Below are positions 46,521-54,491 of a stretch of DNA of 64,000 nucleotides, one piece after another. Within the stretch, counting starts at the first letter, position 1; every line of letters starts with the position of its first letter. This stretch comes from an uncultured cyanobacterium (lineage in GTDB: Bacteria > Cyanobacteriota > Cyanobacteriia > Thermostichales > Thermostichaceae), in contig CALFBB010000016.1 in assembly GCA_937944885.1 (NCBI GenBank), positions 124,001 to 188,000 of the forward strand, in the 5' to 3' direction. A model generated the notes under the pieces. The model had not been told where the DNA came from and ran no database searches. It was given only the letters and a program-made list of their open reading frames with translations. A program made the position numbers and the translations under genes.

Positions 46521-47855
46521 CTATCCCACGGCTTTGCTGGTTAATCGCTGCAAGGTGGGAATAAAGTCTGGGTAAGAAACGCGGGCACAATCTGCTCCAA
46601 TCAAGGTCGTGGATCCCTGTGCCCCTAGGGCTGCCACCATCAGGCTCATGGCGATGCGGTGATCCTGGTGGCTGTCTACCTCTGCTCCCTGGAGCGGGAT
46701 CCCACCTTGGATTTCCAGCCCATCCGGTTGCTCCCTCACCTGCGCTCCCATGCGACCTAGCTCCTGGGCTATGGCAGCTAAGCGATCACTTTCTTTCACC
46801 CGCAGCTCTGCGGCATCTCGAATCACCGTTACCCCATCGGCAAAGGCTGCTGCCACCGCCAAGACTGGGATCTCATCGATCAAAGTCGGGATCCGCTCAC
46901 CGGCAAGGGTGCAACCTCGCAAGGGTGCAGAACGTACCCGCAAATCTCCGAGGGGCTCCCCGGCGATTTCCCGTTGATTCTCAATTTGAATGTCTGCTCC
47001 CATTTCCTCTAGCACCTGCAATACGCCGATGCGGGTGGGGTTCAAGCCGACGTTTTCCAGCAGCAATTCACTCTCGGGCAAAATCGAGGCGGCCACCAAC
47101 CAAAAGGCTGCTGAACTGATATCCCCTGGAACCGTCACCGCCTGCCCCCGCAACCGCGATCCCCCGACAACCGCCACCGTTTTCTTGTCCGGGTCAACTT
47201 GGATCTCAGCTCCAAAAGCCCGCAGCATCCGCTCCGAATGATCCCGTGAGAGGGCCGGTTCCGTCACCTGGGTGGTACCTTCTGCCAACAAACCCGCCAG
47301 CAAAAGGCAAGATTTTACTTGCGCCGAGGCCACCGGAGAGGAGTAATGGATGCCCTTGAGGGATCTTCCTTGTACGGCCAGAGGAGCCAGGTTGCCCCCA
47401 TCTCGACCCCAAATCTCCGCCCCCATCTGTCGCAAGGGATCCACCACCCGCCGCATCGGTCGGGAACGCAGGGAGTTATCCCCGGTTACGACAAAGAAAC
47501 GCCCAGCATGGCCAGCAAGGATCCCCAGCATCAGCCGCATTGTCGTCCCAGAGTTGCCCGCATCCAAAACATTCGCCGGCTCCTGCAACTGTCCTAGGCC
47601 AACCCCCTGGATGCGCACCAATTCACTATTCAGCTCAGAAATCTCCACCCCCATGGCCCGGAAGCAAGCTGCTGTACTGCAGGGATCCTCCCCCAACAGG
47701 AGTCCCCGAATCGTGGTTTCTCCCTCCGCCAGGGATCCCAGCATCAAAGCCCGGTGGGAAATGGATTTATCGCCAGGGATCCTGACTTGGCCCCGTAGAC
47801 CAGAGACAGGGGATAGGGTCAGAGTAGTACCGGAAGGAGGGGTTTGCCAAGACAT
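46521..47855 (-). CDS. aroA: 3-phosphoshikimate 1-carboxyvinyltransferase (EPSP synthase)
   Basis: This enzyme transfers the enolpyruvyl group of PEP to shikimate 3-phosphate in aromatic amino-acid synthesis. The protein has 444 residues. Substrate-binding segments are intact: [22 protein letters not shown] near the N-terminus, [33 protein letters not shown], the [14 protein letters not shown] region and [15 protein letters not shown] in the second domain. The last third carries GDHRIAMS-like [14 protein letters not shown]. It is probably monocistronic, with long gene-free DNA on both sides. Confidence 0.97.
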   Translation of the reverse strand: MSWQTPPSGTTLTLSPVSGLRGQVRIPGDKSISHRALMLGSLAEGETTIRGLLLGEDPCSTAACFRAMGVEISELNSELVRIQGVGLGQLQEPANVLDAGNSGTTMRLMLGILAGHAGRFFVVTGDNSLRSRPMRRVVDPLRQMGAEIWGRDGGNLAPLAVQGRSLKGIHYSSPVASAQVKSCLLLAGLLAEGTTQVTEPALSRDHSERMLRAFGAEIQVDPDKKTVAVVGGSRLRGQAVTVPGDISSAAFWLVAASILPESELLLENVGLNPTRIGVLQVLEEMGADIQIENQREIAGEPLGDLRVRSAPLRGCTLAGERIPTLIDEIPVLAVAAAFADGVTVIRDAAELRVKESDRLAAIAQELGRMGAQVREQPDGLEIQGGIPLQGAEVDSHQDHRIAMSLMVAALGAQGSTTLIGADCARVSYPDFIPTLQRLTSKAVG

Positions 47856-48034
47856 GGATTGTAGAAGCGGTTACAGAAGTTGAGGCAGTCTCATCATACT
47901 CATGCCTGTACCTCTGCAAAGAGCACTCTTAGATTATGGATAGATTACGGATGCACCTAGGTGGTACGACAGGCCGTCTTTTGACGGGATGCGCTGCTGT
48001 TGGGGAGGATAAATGCTAACAACATGGATTCCTG

Positions 48035-48060
48035 GGTCGAGCTTGGTCTCGACCTTTTTT
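48035..48060 (+). terminator. Orphan rho-independent terminator
   Basis: A 7-bp GC-rich stem (GGTCGAG pairing with CTCGACC) with a six-base loop is followed directly by six T residues on the plus strand. Both neighbouring genes, aroA and scpB, run on the minus strand, so it does not end a protein gene. It may end a small RNA transcribed from somewhere between 47880 and 48030. Confidence 0.8.
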
Positions 48061-48120
48061 ATTCTGAGGGAGGAAGCAATAGGTCAAGGTATCTCATCTC
48101 ATTCTCCGCATACCTGTCCA

Positions 48121-48138
48121 TTTATTCAATTTATTCAA
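48121..48138. repeat. 9-bp perfect tandem duplication
   Basis: TTTATTCAA occurs twice head to tail in the gene-free stretch before scpB. Confidence 0.9.
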
Positions 48139-48362
48139 TGCACTGGGTTGTATAGATACTTAGGTTTAGAAGTTAACAATTTCTGTGGCAGCGAAGCGGA
48201 AGCAGGTTACTCCATCAACCGAGGTTGAGGGGAAGCTCAAGAACACTCCCAAATGCAGCAAGGCGTTGGACAATCAGCAGAAATGCCCCACAACCATAGA
48301 TTGACCCGGACGTGGCAAGCCTCGCCCTATCGCCAGGCGGAAAACTTGTCTGGCAGGGCAAG

Positions 48363-48401
48363 GAAAGATAGCGCAGAAAGATAGCGCAGAAAGATAGCGC
48401 A
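48363..48401. repeat. 13-bp perfect tandem triplication
   Basis: GAAAGATAGCGCA occurs three times head to tail. It is the only unit of its class in the window with three full copies. Confidence 0.95.
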
Positions 48402-48782
48402 GACGACACAGCCGTTTTAATAAAATCCTGAATGATATACCTGCTGTTGATACCCAAGACGGCTACGGCGGGACACGCCAGAACTTACGCATACCAAACA
48501 CATACCAAGATATGAGTAGCGGCTGCGCGCTCGGCCCAGGAAACCACCGGTTGAGGGCGGAGCCCCTGGCGACTCAGAGACGCCATGGGCATCCCTGGCC
48601 TACCGCTACGCGGGCGCAAGCTAACAAGCCGGGGAGGATATAGGGGAGGATGTAAAAGAGTGGTGCTTGCAGGAATAGATCCCTCCTAGTACAGTTGCGA
48701 GCCTACCCATCCCCCAAGGGCTGCTGAAGGGTCCTTTCCTAAGTTTGAGGCTGGTTGAAGGATCCCCGAGTTACGTTTCTGC

Positions 48783-49373
48783 TCAGGAAGCGGTTTCTGC
48801 CCTCTCTTTGGCCAGTTCATCCACCGTAAAGTAGCGATGAAACTTGTCCGTTACTCGTAACCACTGAGAACGGCTGCCTTGCTTACGGTAGCGGACCACA
48901 AAGCCTTTTTCCACCAACTCCGCCACATGCTGGTAGGCACTTTGACCCCGCAATTCCACCAACTCCGCCTGCGAGAGGGGCCCACGCAGAATAATAGTCG
49001 CCAAGGTGCGGGTGGCCCCCACGCCGATTTCAGGGGGCAAAAGCTGATGGGCTAGCTCCAGAAAGGGTTCCCGCAGTTGCAAGGCAAACCCTTCCCCCAC
49101 CTGCAACACTTCTAGGGCCGAATCGCGGTGGGCATAATCCTCCATCAGCTCCAGTAGGGCATCGTAGGCATCCTGGCGGCTGCAGTGGGCCAACTGGGCC
49201 AAAGCCGACAACTCCAAAGGCTGCCCCTTCAGGTAAAGAATGGCCTCAATCTGGTTTTTGAGAGCAAATGGACGCTCCGCAGCAGTGCTCTCCTGCCGCG
49301 GCCCAGAATTGGTAATCCCCCAAGAACGATGTGAAGCCATAGCCAAGGGATCTCTTAACTTGCCCCGTAGCAT
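48783..49373 (-). CDS. scpB: Segregation and condensation protein B
   Basis: A 196-residue protein of the SMC-ScpAB condensin that organises the chromosome. It has two winged-helix domains: the first begins at LKNQIEAILYLKGQPLELSALAQL, and the second includes GVGATRTLATIILRGPLSQAELVELRG, which corresponds to the conserved LAIIAY...ISRAEIEEIRG stretch of ScpB. GYRKQGS- and PGRP-like parts of the second wing are replaced by VRYRKQGSRSQWLRVTDKF. An alternative ATG at 49340 would shorten the divergent N-terminus by 11 residues. Neither start has a clear ribosome-binding site. No scpA is adjacent. Confidence 0.9.
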   Translation of the reverse strand: MLRGKLRDPLAMASHRSWGITNSGPRQESTAAERPFALKNQIEAILYLKGQPLELSALAQLAHCSRQDAYDALLELMEDYAHRDSALEVLQVGEGFALQLREPFLELAHQLLPPEIGVGATRTLATIILRGPLSQAELVELRGQSAYQHVAELVEKGFVVRYRKQGSRSQWLRVTDKFHRYFTVDELAKERAETAS

Positions 49374-49491
49374 AGCAACTGTTTTGGGTAAGGGATCCGC
49401 CCTTGAGTTCGGCTCCGACTAAACTTGCACCCAGACTAAGGCTTTGGCTTCAACCCATCTAACGGATCCCAAAAGCCAAGACAGGATCTTC

Positions 49492-49905
49492 TCACTGCAA
49501 AGGAGTTTTGCTGCCTCCCACCTCTTTTGGTAGACCTTGGCAGAGATGACAGAGGCCAAATAGCTGCAGCTCGTGGTAAAGAACCTGGAAGGGCTCAGGG
49601 AACTTAAGGGTCTTTTCCCACTCTTGCCATGGACAGGCCGGCAGGCGGATCATGCGCCGACACCGAATACAGGTCAAATAATGGTAGTGGTGCTCAGCCA
49701 GTGAATAGAGTATCTCACCCTCAGGTTGCCCATGGCAGCAGAGAAGCCCCTCTCGGCGAAGGTGACTGAGAATGCGGTAGACAGTTGCCAGACCAATTGT
49801 CTGCCCCTGCTGACGTAGCTGGGCAAACAGGGCTTGGGCGGAAATAGGTTGCTCCTGTTTCTGGAGAGTTTCCAGAATCAGGCGACGATGATCCGGACGT
49901 GCCAT
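49492..49905 (-). CDS. zur: Fur-family zinc regulator, probable Zur
   Basis: A 137-residue DNA-binding metalloregulator. The winged helix occupies about residues 1-70 (RRLILETLQKQEQPISAQALFAQL, TIGLATVYRILSHLRREGLL). The dimerisation part has a His-rich HHYHYLTCIRC segment, and the two Cys-x2-Cys pairs (79/82 and 119/122) form the usual structural zinc site. Sequence alone does not separate Fur from Zur. The neighbours do: a COG0523 GTPase, extra copies of zinc enzymes and znuABC lie on the other side, and a palindromic operator sits in the divergent promoter. Zur represses such genes when zinc is plentiful. The operator also lies close to its own start, so self-regulation is likely. Confidence 0.87.
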   Translation of the reverse strand: MARPDHRRLILETLQKQEQPISAQALFAQLRQQGQTIGLATVYRILSHLRREGLLCCHGQPEGEILYSLAEHHYHYLTCIRCRRMIRLPACPWQEWEKTLKFPEPFQVLYHELQLFGLCHLCQGLPKEVGGSKTPLQ

Positions 49906-49934
49906 CGAGCTACTGTTTGGGCAAATTGAGCGAG

Positions 49935-49947
49935 AACGATTATCATT
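49935..49947. promoter_or_regulatory. Probable Zur operator between zur and thrS
   Basis: AACGAT-T-ATCATT is a near-perfect inverted repeat (one mismatch) embedded in AT-rich DNA between the divergent zur (start 49905) and thrS (start 49982) genes. It has the form of the Zur/Fur operators described in other bacteria, and its twin lies at 54460-54472. It could control both directions. Confidence 0.75.
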
Positions 49948-49981
49948 ATCTTGTGTTTATCAACTTACCCCATTCAAGGAC

Positions 49982-51895
49982 GTGGTGGCTCAACCGTACG
50001 ATCTGGCTTCTCCTCCATTTGAAATGGATCCAGCTTTTGAGCAGCCTGCAGAGGAATCTCAAGTAGCCCAGAGTCAGCGGGACCGGCTGATTAGGATTCG
50101 TCACACCTGCGCTCATCTGCTGGCCATGGCAGTGCAGAGGTTGTATCCTGGTACCCGTGTTGCCACTGGGCCCTGGACAGAGACAGGCTTTTTTTATGAC
50201 TTTGAGGTGCCTATCCAGTTAACAGAATCTGATCTGCCCAAGATCGAGGCAGAAATGCGGCGGCTCATTCGGGCTAACCTGCCGATTATCCGAGAAGTGG
50301 TGGAGCGGCAAGAGATCCAAGCTGAGATTGAACGGCTACAGGAGCCCTACAAGCAGCAGATTTTGCAGCGCATCCCAGAAGGGGAGACCATCACCCGTTA
50401 CTTTATCGGTAACCCCGACAGTGGTCGTTGGCGCCAGCCGGGCAAGGCCCCTGAGGGATCCCTCTTCCAACCCTATGTATTGCCAAGCGAGGAAGTGTGG
50501 TGGGATCTCTGCGCCGGTCCCCACCTGAATTTCACGGGGGAAATTCACCCTGAGGCTTTTGCTTTAGAAAGTGTGGGTGGGGCCTATTGGCAAGGGGATG
50601 AAACCCAGCCGCAGCTGCAGCGGATCTACGGCACAGCTTGGGAAACCCCTGAAGAGTTACAAGCCTACCTGCGCCAGAAAGAGGAGGCAGCCAAGCGGGA
50701 CCACCGCAAGCTCGGCAAGGAGTTGGATCTGTTTAGTCTGCAGGAAGCTGCTGGAGGTGGCTTGGTCTTTTGGCACCCCAAGGGATCCCAGATGCGGCTG
50801 ATCATTGAGGACTACTGGAGAAAAGCTCACCTGCAGGCAGGATATGAGTTACTGTATACCCCCCACCTAGCCAACCTGGATCTGTGGAAAACCTCGGGTC
50901 ACTTTGAGTTTTACCGGGACAGCATGTTCGAGGCAATGCAGGTAGAACAGCAGCAGTATCAGCTCAAGCCGATGAACTGCCCGTTTCACGTTCTCACCTA
51001 CCAACGACATCTCCACTCTTACCGGGAGCTACCCATTCGCTATGCAGAGCTGGGAACTGTTTATCGCTACGAGCGCTCCGGTACCTTGCACGGCCTCATG
51101 CGCGTCAGAGGATTCACCCAGGATGATGCCCACATTTTTTGTCGCCCTGACCAGCTTCAGAATGAGATTTTGGGGGTTCTCAACTTAACCGAGCAGGTGC
51201 TGTCCGATTTTGGCTTTGCAGAGTACGAGATTCACCTCTCGACACGACCCTCCCCATCGGTGGGCTCTGATGAAGTTTGGCAACTGGCAACTGCAGCCCT
51301 TAAGGGATCCCTGGAAGCCAAGGGTTGGACCTATCAAATTGATGAAGGAGGAGGAGCATTCTATGGGCCGAAGATTGACTTAAAGATTAAAGATGCCATC
51401 GGTAGGCTTTGGCAATGTTCCACCATTCAAGTGGATTTTAATTTACCGGAAAGATTTGAGATCGGCTATGTGAATCAGGATGGATCCCGAAAAAGACCAA
51501 TTATGATTCACCGAGCTATTTTTGGGTCTTTAGAGCGATTTTTTGGCATCCTTATTGAAAACTATGCTGGTGACTTTCCGCTTTGGCTAGCTCCTGTCCA
51601 GATGCGGATTTGTCCTGTAACACAAGCCCAGCATGAGTATGCCCGGCAGCTTATGCAGCAGTTCCGCAGCTGGGGCTATCGGGTGGATGTGGATCAAAGC
51701 CAAGACCGTTTGGCAAAACAAATTCGCAATGCAGAACTGCAGCGGATCCCTATCATTGCCGTGGTTGGCAAACAGGAGGCTCAAAGCCAAACCCTCAGCG
51801 TTAGGACTCGCAAGCAAGGAGATTTAGGATCTCAAACCATAGAGCAAGTCATAGAAATGATGGCTAAGGCCGTTTCTAGCCACACCACGGTTTAG
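49982..51895 (+). CDS. thrS: Threonyl-tRNA synthetase, TGS-less form in the zinc island
   Basis: A class II synthetase of 637 residues. The N-terminal TGS domain is missing: the editing motif HTCAH (His41, His45), near residue 73 in full-length ThrRS, follows only 40 residues. The second editing motif DLCAGPH (Cys177, His181) is present. The catalytic domain has motif 2 RYERSGTLHGLMRVRGF, and all three zinc ligands are kept (Cys333 in MNCPFH, His384 in DDAH, His510 in MIHRA), so it still needs zinc. The C-terminal anticodon domain is intact. A GTG start at 49982 follows AAGGA. Zur-controlled second thrS copies are known in other cyanobacteria, and the operator upstream points to the same here. 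Confidence 0.92.
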   Translation: MVAQPYDLASPPFEMDPAFEQPAEESQVAQSQRDRLIRIRHTCAHLLAMAVQRLYPGTRVATGPWTETGFFYDFEVPIQLTESDLPKIEAEMRRLIRANLPIIREVVERQEIQAEIERLQEPYKQQILQRIPEGETITRYFIGNPDSGRWRQPGKAPEGSLFQPYVLPSEEVWWDLCAGPHLNFTGEIHPEAFALESVGGAYWQGDETQPQLQRIYGTAWETPEELQAYLRQKEEAAKRDHRKLGKELDLFSLQEAAGGGLVFWHPKGSQMRLIIEDYWRKAHLQAGYELLYTPHLANLDLWKTSGHFEFYRDSMFEAMQVEQQQYQLKPMNCPFHVLTYQRHLHSYRELPIRYAELGTVYRYERSGTLHGLMRVRGFTQDDAHIFCRPDQLQNEILGVLNLTEQVLSDFGFAEYEIHLSTRPSPSVGSDEVWQLATAALKGSLEAKGWTYQIDEGGGAFYGPKIDLKIKDAIGRLWQCSTIQVDFNLPERFEIGYVNQDGSRKRPIMIHRAIFGSLERFFGILIENYAGDFPLWLAPVQMRICPVTQAQHEYARQLMQQFRSWGYRVDVDQSQDRLAKQIRNAELQRIPIIAVVGKQEAQSQTLSVRTRKQGDLGSQTIEQVIEMMAKAVSSHTTV

Positions 51896-51950
51896 AAAGG
51901 TCTAGAAAGAATGATCAGATGAAGTTAGGTGCTGTTACCTAGAGATACGT

Positions 51951-53018
51951 ATGAGCTCGACCCTAGACATTCCCAATGTAGGATTGCCTGTCACCATCAT
52001 TACCGGCTTTTTAGGTAGTGGCAAGACAACGCTCTTAAACCATATTCTTGATAACCGCCAAGATCTGAAAGTAGCTGTATTGGTTAATGAGTTTGGAGAC
52101 ATTGACATAGATAGCCAGCTGTTGGTGTCCATTGACTCTGACATGGTGGAGCTGAGCAATGGCTGCATCTGTTGCACCATTAATGACGATCTGATAGAAG
52201 CTGTCTATCGGATCATGGAACGGGATCAAAAAGTTGATCATCTTATTATTGAAACCACAGGCGTTGCCGATCCACTACCTATTATTCTAACCTTCTTGGG
52301 TACCTCTCTCCGAGATTTGACACGTTTAGATTCTGTTATTACTCTCATTGACTCAGAAACCTTTACTCCTGAGCACTTTAATAGCCAAGCTGCCTACAGT
52401 CAAATTATCAATACAGATTTAATTTTACTCAATAAAATGGATCTTGTTAATTCAGAAAAACTAAATTCACTGGAAAAATATCTCTTTAGCGTTAATCCTG
52501 ATGCTCGTATACTTCGGTGTCAACAAAGTCGTGTTCCTCTGCCCCTATTATTTGATATTTCCCAAACACGTACCCAAGTTTACCTACAGAATCTAGATCC
52601 TGAAAATCCTGAAAAGCTTCATAGCTCCAACTCTGGTCCTCTTCACAGTCACAAGCACAATCACCACAATCACCATGAGCATCACGAGCATCATGAACAT
52701 CACAATCACAGTCATCACTCCCATCACCTAGAAAACGATGGCTTTGTTTCGGTAGGCTTCCAGTCTCGTTATCCCTTCTCTCTAGAAGCCTTCCAGGAGT
52801 TCCTCAACCAGCTTCCAAAAGAAGTATTCCGGGCCAAGGGTCTGCTTTGGTTCAGAGAAAGTGATCAAAGGTATATTTTTCAACTCTCCGGCAAACGATT
52901 TAATCTGGATCCTGACTTTAGACCCAGAGCTGTAGGTAATCAGTTGGTGTTAATCGGTAGAAATTTAGATTGTGAAGATTTAAAACAAAAACTGGAAAAT
53001 TGTGTTACACTAAGTTAA
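51951..53018 (+). CDS. COG0523 (CobW-like) metal-chaperone GTPase with His-rich loop
   Basis: A 355-residue G3E GTPase. Walker A is GFLGSGKTTLL (residues 19-29), the metal-binding CxCC is GCICCTI (Cys72, 74, 75), and the guanine-specificity motif is NKMD (161-164). Between the GTPase and the C-terminal CobW_C domain is a His-rich loop (about 232-259) with 18 His in 28 residues. This type, linked to Zur, is thought to deliver zinc to client enzymes in deficiency. The clients suggested by context are ThrS and FolE on either side. It begins 55 bp after thrS and ends 48 bp before folE, so they are one operon. The gene is visibly AT-richer than the window average. Confidence 0.93.
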   Translation: MSSTLDIPNVGLPVTIITGFLGSGKTTLLNHILDNRQDLKVAVLVNEFGDIDIDSQLLVSIDSDMVELSNGCICCTINDDLIEAVYRIMERDQKVDHLIIETTGVADPLPIILTFLGTSLRDLTRLDSVITLIDSETFTPEHFNSQAAYSQIINTDLILLNKMDLVNSEKLNSLEKYLFSVNPDARILRCQQSRVPLPLLFDISQTRTQVYLQNLDPENPEKLHSSNSGPLHSHKHNHHNHHEHHEHHEHHNHSHHSHHLENDGFVSVGFQSRYPFSLEAFQEFLNQLPKEVFRAKGLLWFRESDQRYIFQLSGKRFNLDPDFRPRAVGNQLVLIGRNLDCEDLKQKLENCVTLS

Positions 53019-53066
53019 GTGGCCTTAGATCTTGCCAGCTGTAGTTTTGATCCCTAGGAGTGGGCT

Positions 53067-53768
53067 ATGTCCTCTGAGGAGTACTCTTTGTCTGATGATC
53101 TCTTAAGCTCTGAAAGTGTTGTGGATTTTGAGGAACCCTCTGAAGTACTCCCTCGAATTTCTTCCCTTAATGTATTTACGGAACATGAACCTGTCGTTTC
53201 TGAGGAGCAGATGATCCAGGCAGTACGTACTCTACTGTTGGGGATCGGCGAGGATCCAGATCGGGAAGGCTTGAAAGATACCCCAAAGCGGGTTGTCAAG
53301 GCTCTTAAGTTTCTTACCCAGGGTTATCATCAATCGCTAGATGATCTCTTAAACAATGCTATCTTTCATGAAGACACTGATGAGATGGTTTTGGTGAGAG
53401 ATATCGATATTTTTAGCTCTTGTGAGCATCATATTCTACCGATCATCGGTCGTGCTCATGTTGCTTATATTCCTGATGGTCGTGTTATTGGTTTATCTAA
53501 GTTGGCTCGCATTTGTGAGATGTATGCCCGTCGTCTGCAAGTTCAAGAGCGGCTAACTGCACAGATTGCCGACGCCATTCAAGGATTGCTTAAGCCTCGT
53601 GGGGTTGCTGTTGTGGTGGAGGCAACTCACATGTGTATGGTGATGCGGGGGGTACAAAAAACAGGATCCTGGACGGCTACCAGTGCTATGCGCGGAGTTT
53701 TTGCTGAGGATGCTCGTACACGTCAAGAGTTTATGAGCTTGATTTGTCATAACTTTAACAATCGCTAG
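53067..53768 (+). CDS. folE: GTP cyclohydrolase I (type IA)
   Basis: This enzyme opens the GTP ring to make 7,8-dihydroneopterin triphosphate, the entry to folate (and pterin) synthesis. The protein has 233 residues: an acidic, Ser-rich extension of about 45 residues, then the catalytic domain. The three zinc ligands of the IA type are present (Cys119 and His122 in SSCEHH, Cys190 in THMCM), as are [10 protein letters not shown] and the C-terminal [13 protein letters not shown]. Because it is itself a zinc enzyme, a copy under Zur control next to a metal chaperone is plausible as a reserve. Whether another folE exists in the genome cannot be seen here. Confidence 0.93.
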   Translation: MSSEEYSLSDDLLSSESVVDFEEPSEVLPRISSLNVFTEHEPVVSEEQMIQAVRTLLLGIGEDPDREGLKDTPKRVVKALKFLTQGYHQSLDDLLNNAIFHEDTDEMVLVRDIDIFSSCEHHILPIIGRAHVAYIPDGRVIGLSKLARICEMYARRLQVQERLTAQIADAIQGLLKPRGVAVVVEATHMCMVMRGVQKTGSWTATSAMRGVFAEDARTRQEFMSLICHNFNNR

Positions 53769-54007
53769 GGCTTACTGTTGTCTCTTTTAGAGGAATCTTT
53801 TTGTGGATGTATCTAGATGCAAAAAGGTTCTCTTGATTGCAGTTACTTTCTCCTGATCTGGATCCCATGTAATCTTGCTGGATTGACCAGTTCAAGTTCA
53901 ACAGTGATGGCCTTATTCCTGCCATTGTTCAAGATGTACAAAATGGCACTGTCCTGATGATGGCTTGGATGAACCGAGCGTCCATTCAAGCAATCCTTGA
54001 GACGGAG

Positions 54008-54029
54008 GAAGCCCACTAGAAGCCCACTA
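54008..54029. repeat. 11-bp tandem duplication disrupting hisI
   Basis: GAAGCCCACTA occurs twice head to tail. Removing one copy restores the reading from EEAH to YWSRSRQ. Confidence 0.95.
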
Positions 54030-54116
54030 TTGGAGTCGTTCTCGGCAGGAGTTATTGTACAAGGGATCCACCTCAAGCCACATCCAGAAGGTCAAAGTCT
54101 TTCTCTAGGACTCTGA

Positions 54117-54144
54117 TGCAGATACTCTGCTGCAGATACTCTGC
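54117..54144. repeat. 14-bp tandem duplication disrupting hisI
   Basis: TGCAGATACTCTGC occurs twice head to tail. Removing one copy restores [16 protein letters not shown]. Confidence 0.95.
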
Positions 54145-54203
54145 TTCTTAAGGTGGAGCAAGTGGGTGATGTTGCCTGTCATACGGGTGTGAGGAGCTGC
54201 TTT

Positions 54204-54225
54204 TTTTAATACCGTTTTAATACCG
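54204..54225. repeat. 11-bp tandem duplication at the hisI 3' end
   Basis: TTTTAATACCG occurs twice head to tail, just after the RSCF-coding end of the decayed hisI. Confidence 0.93.
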
Positions 54226-54245
54226 TGGATTTGCTGGAGGTTTGA

Positions 54246-54440
54246 TTTTTCATTCATGGCACTCCGGAAAATCAGCTGTTGAACATTCAAAACCTAGTGG
54301 AACAGCGGCAGAAGGCCCGGCAAACCCGCAACTTTGCCGAAGCTGACCGCATCCGGCAACTTTTGCAGGAACAAGGGATTCCTCTGGTGGATGCTCCCAA
54401 TGGAGAAACCTACTGGTACTCCACTGTTGAGCTGGACTAG
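54246..54440 (+). pseudogene. cysS: 3' fragment of cysS (cysteinyl-tRNA synthetase)
   Basis: A 64-codon open frame without its own start encodes a recognisable CysRS C-terminus: LLNIQNLVEQRQKARQTRNF, then AEADRIRQLLQEQGIPLVDA, ending PNGETYWYSTVELD. This is the usual tail with its R-Q-x-A-R and A-D-x-I-R signatures and the GI-x-L-x-D strand. The catalytic HIGH/KMSKS domains, which should lie about 1.2 kb upstream, are absent; decayed hisI occupies that place. It is therefore a remnant, probably left by a deletion. CysRS is a zinc enzyme and occurs as an extra copy in some COG0523/Zur neighbourhoods. Confidence 0.85.
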
Positions 54441-54459
54441 GGAAGATGATACTCTAGAG

Positions 54460-54472
54460 AATGATTATCATT
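54460..54472. promoter_or_regulatory. Probable Zur operator upstream of sufE-znuABC
   Basis: AATGAT-T-ATCATT is a perfect 13-bp inverted repeat about 20 bases before the sufE start. It is nearly identical to the site between zur and thrS, which supports one regulator for both operons. Confidence 0.82.
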
Positions 54473-54491
54473 ATTTGTCTAAGTGTACTGG

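Larger units (their letters stand above)
47856..48782. other. Gene-free region, about 930 bp, with orphan terminator and repeats
   Basis: No protein gene is supported. From left to right it holds an 11-bp near-duplication with one mismatch (47930-47951), a textbook plus-strand hairpin terminator at 48035-48060 with no gene before it, a 9-bp duplication (48121-48138), a 13-bp triplication (48363-48401), a GC-rich block of about 100 bp bounded by the inverted repeat GTAGCGG/CCGCTAC (48516-48522 and 48603-48609), and a 12-bp near-duplication (48631-48654). A minus-strand frame at 48215-48457 includes the triplication and has no recognisable relatives, so it is not called. Confidence 0.6.
53867..54215 (+). 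pseudogene. hisI: Decayed hisI (phosphoribosyl-AMP cyclohydrolase) gene
   Basis: The plus strand reads, with repairs, [21 protein letters not shown], then [20 protein letters not shown], then EEAH-YWSRSRQELLYKGSTSSHIQKVKV, then [28 protein letters not shown]. This is a complete HisI in order, including the metal-site VACHTG and SCF segments. It is disabled by a TAA right after the presumed ATG (53867), a TAG after KVFL, and three tandem duplications (11 bp at 54008, 14 bp at 54117, 11 bp at 54204), of which at least the first two shift the frame. HisI is a zinc-dependent histidine-biosynthesis enzyme. It lies 99 bp after folE in the same direction and was probably part of the zinc-stress operon. 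Confidence 0.9.

Noticed and set aside
48215-48457. An 80-codon minus-strand frame before scpB.
   Set aside because: It depends on the 13-bp triplication for part of its length and resembles no protein; there is no ribosome-binding site.
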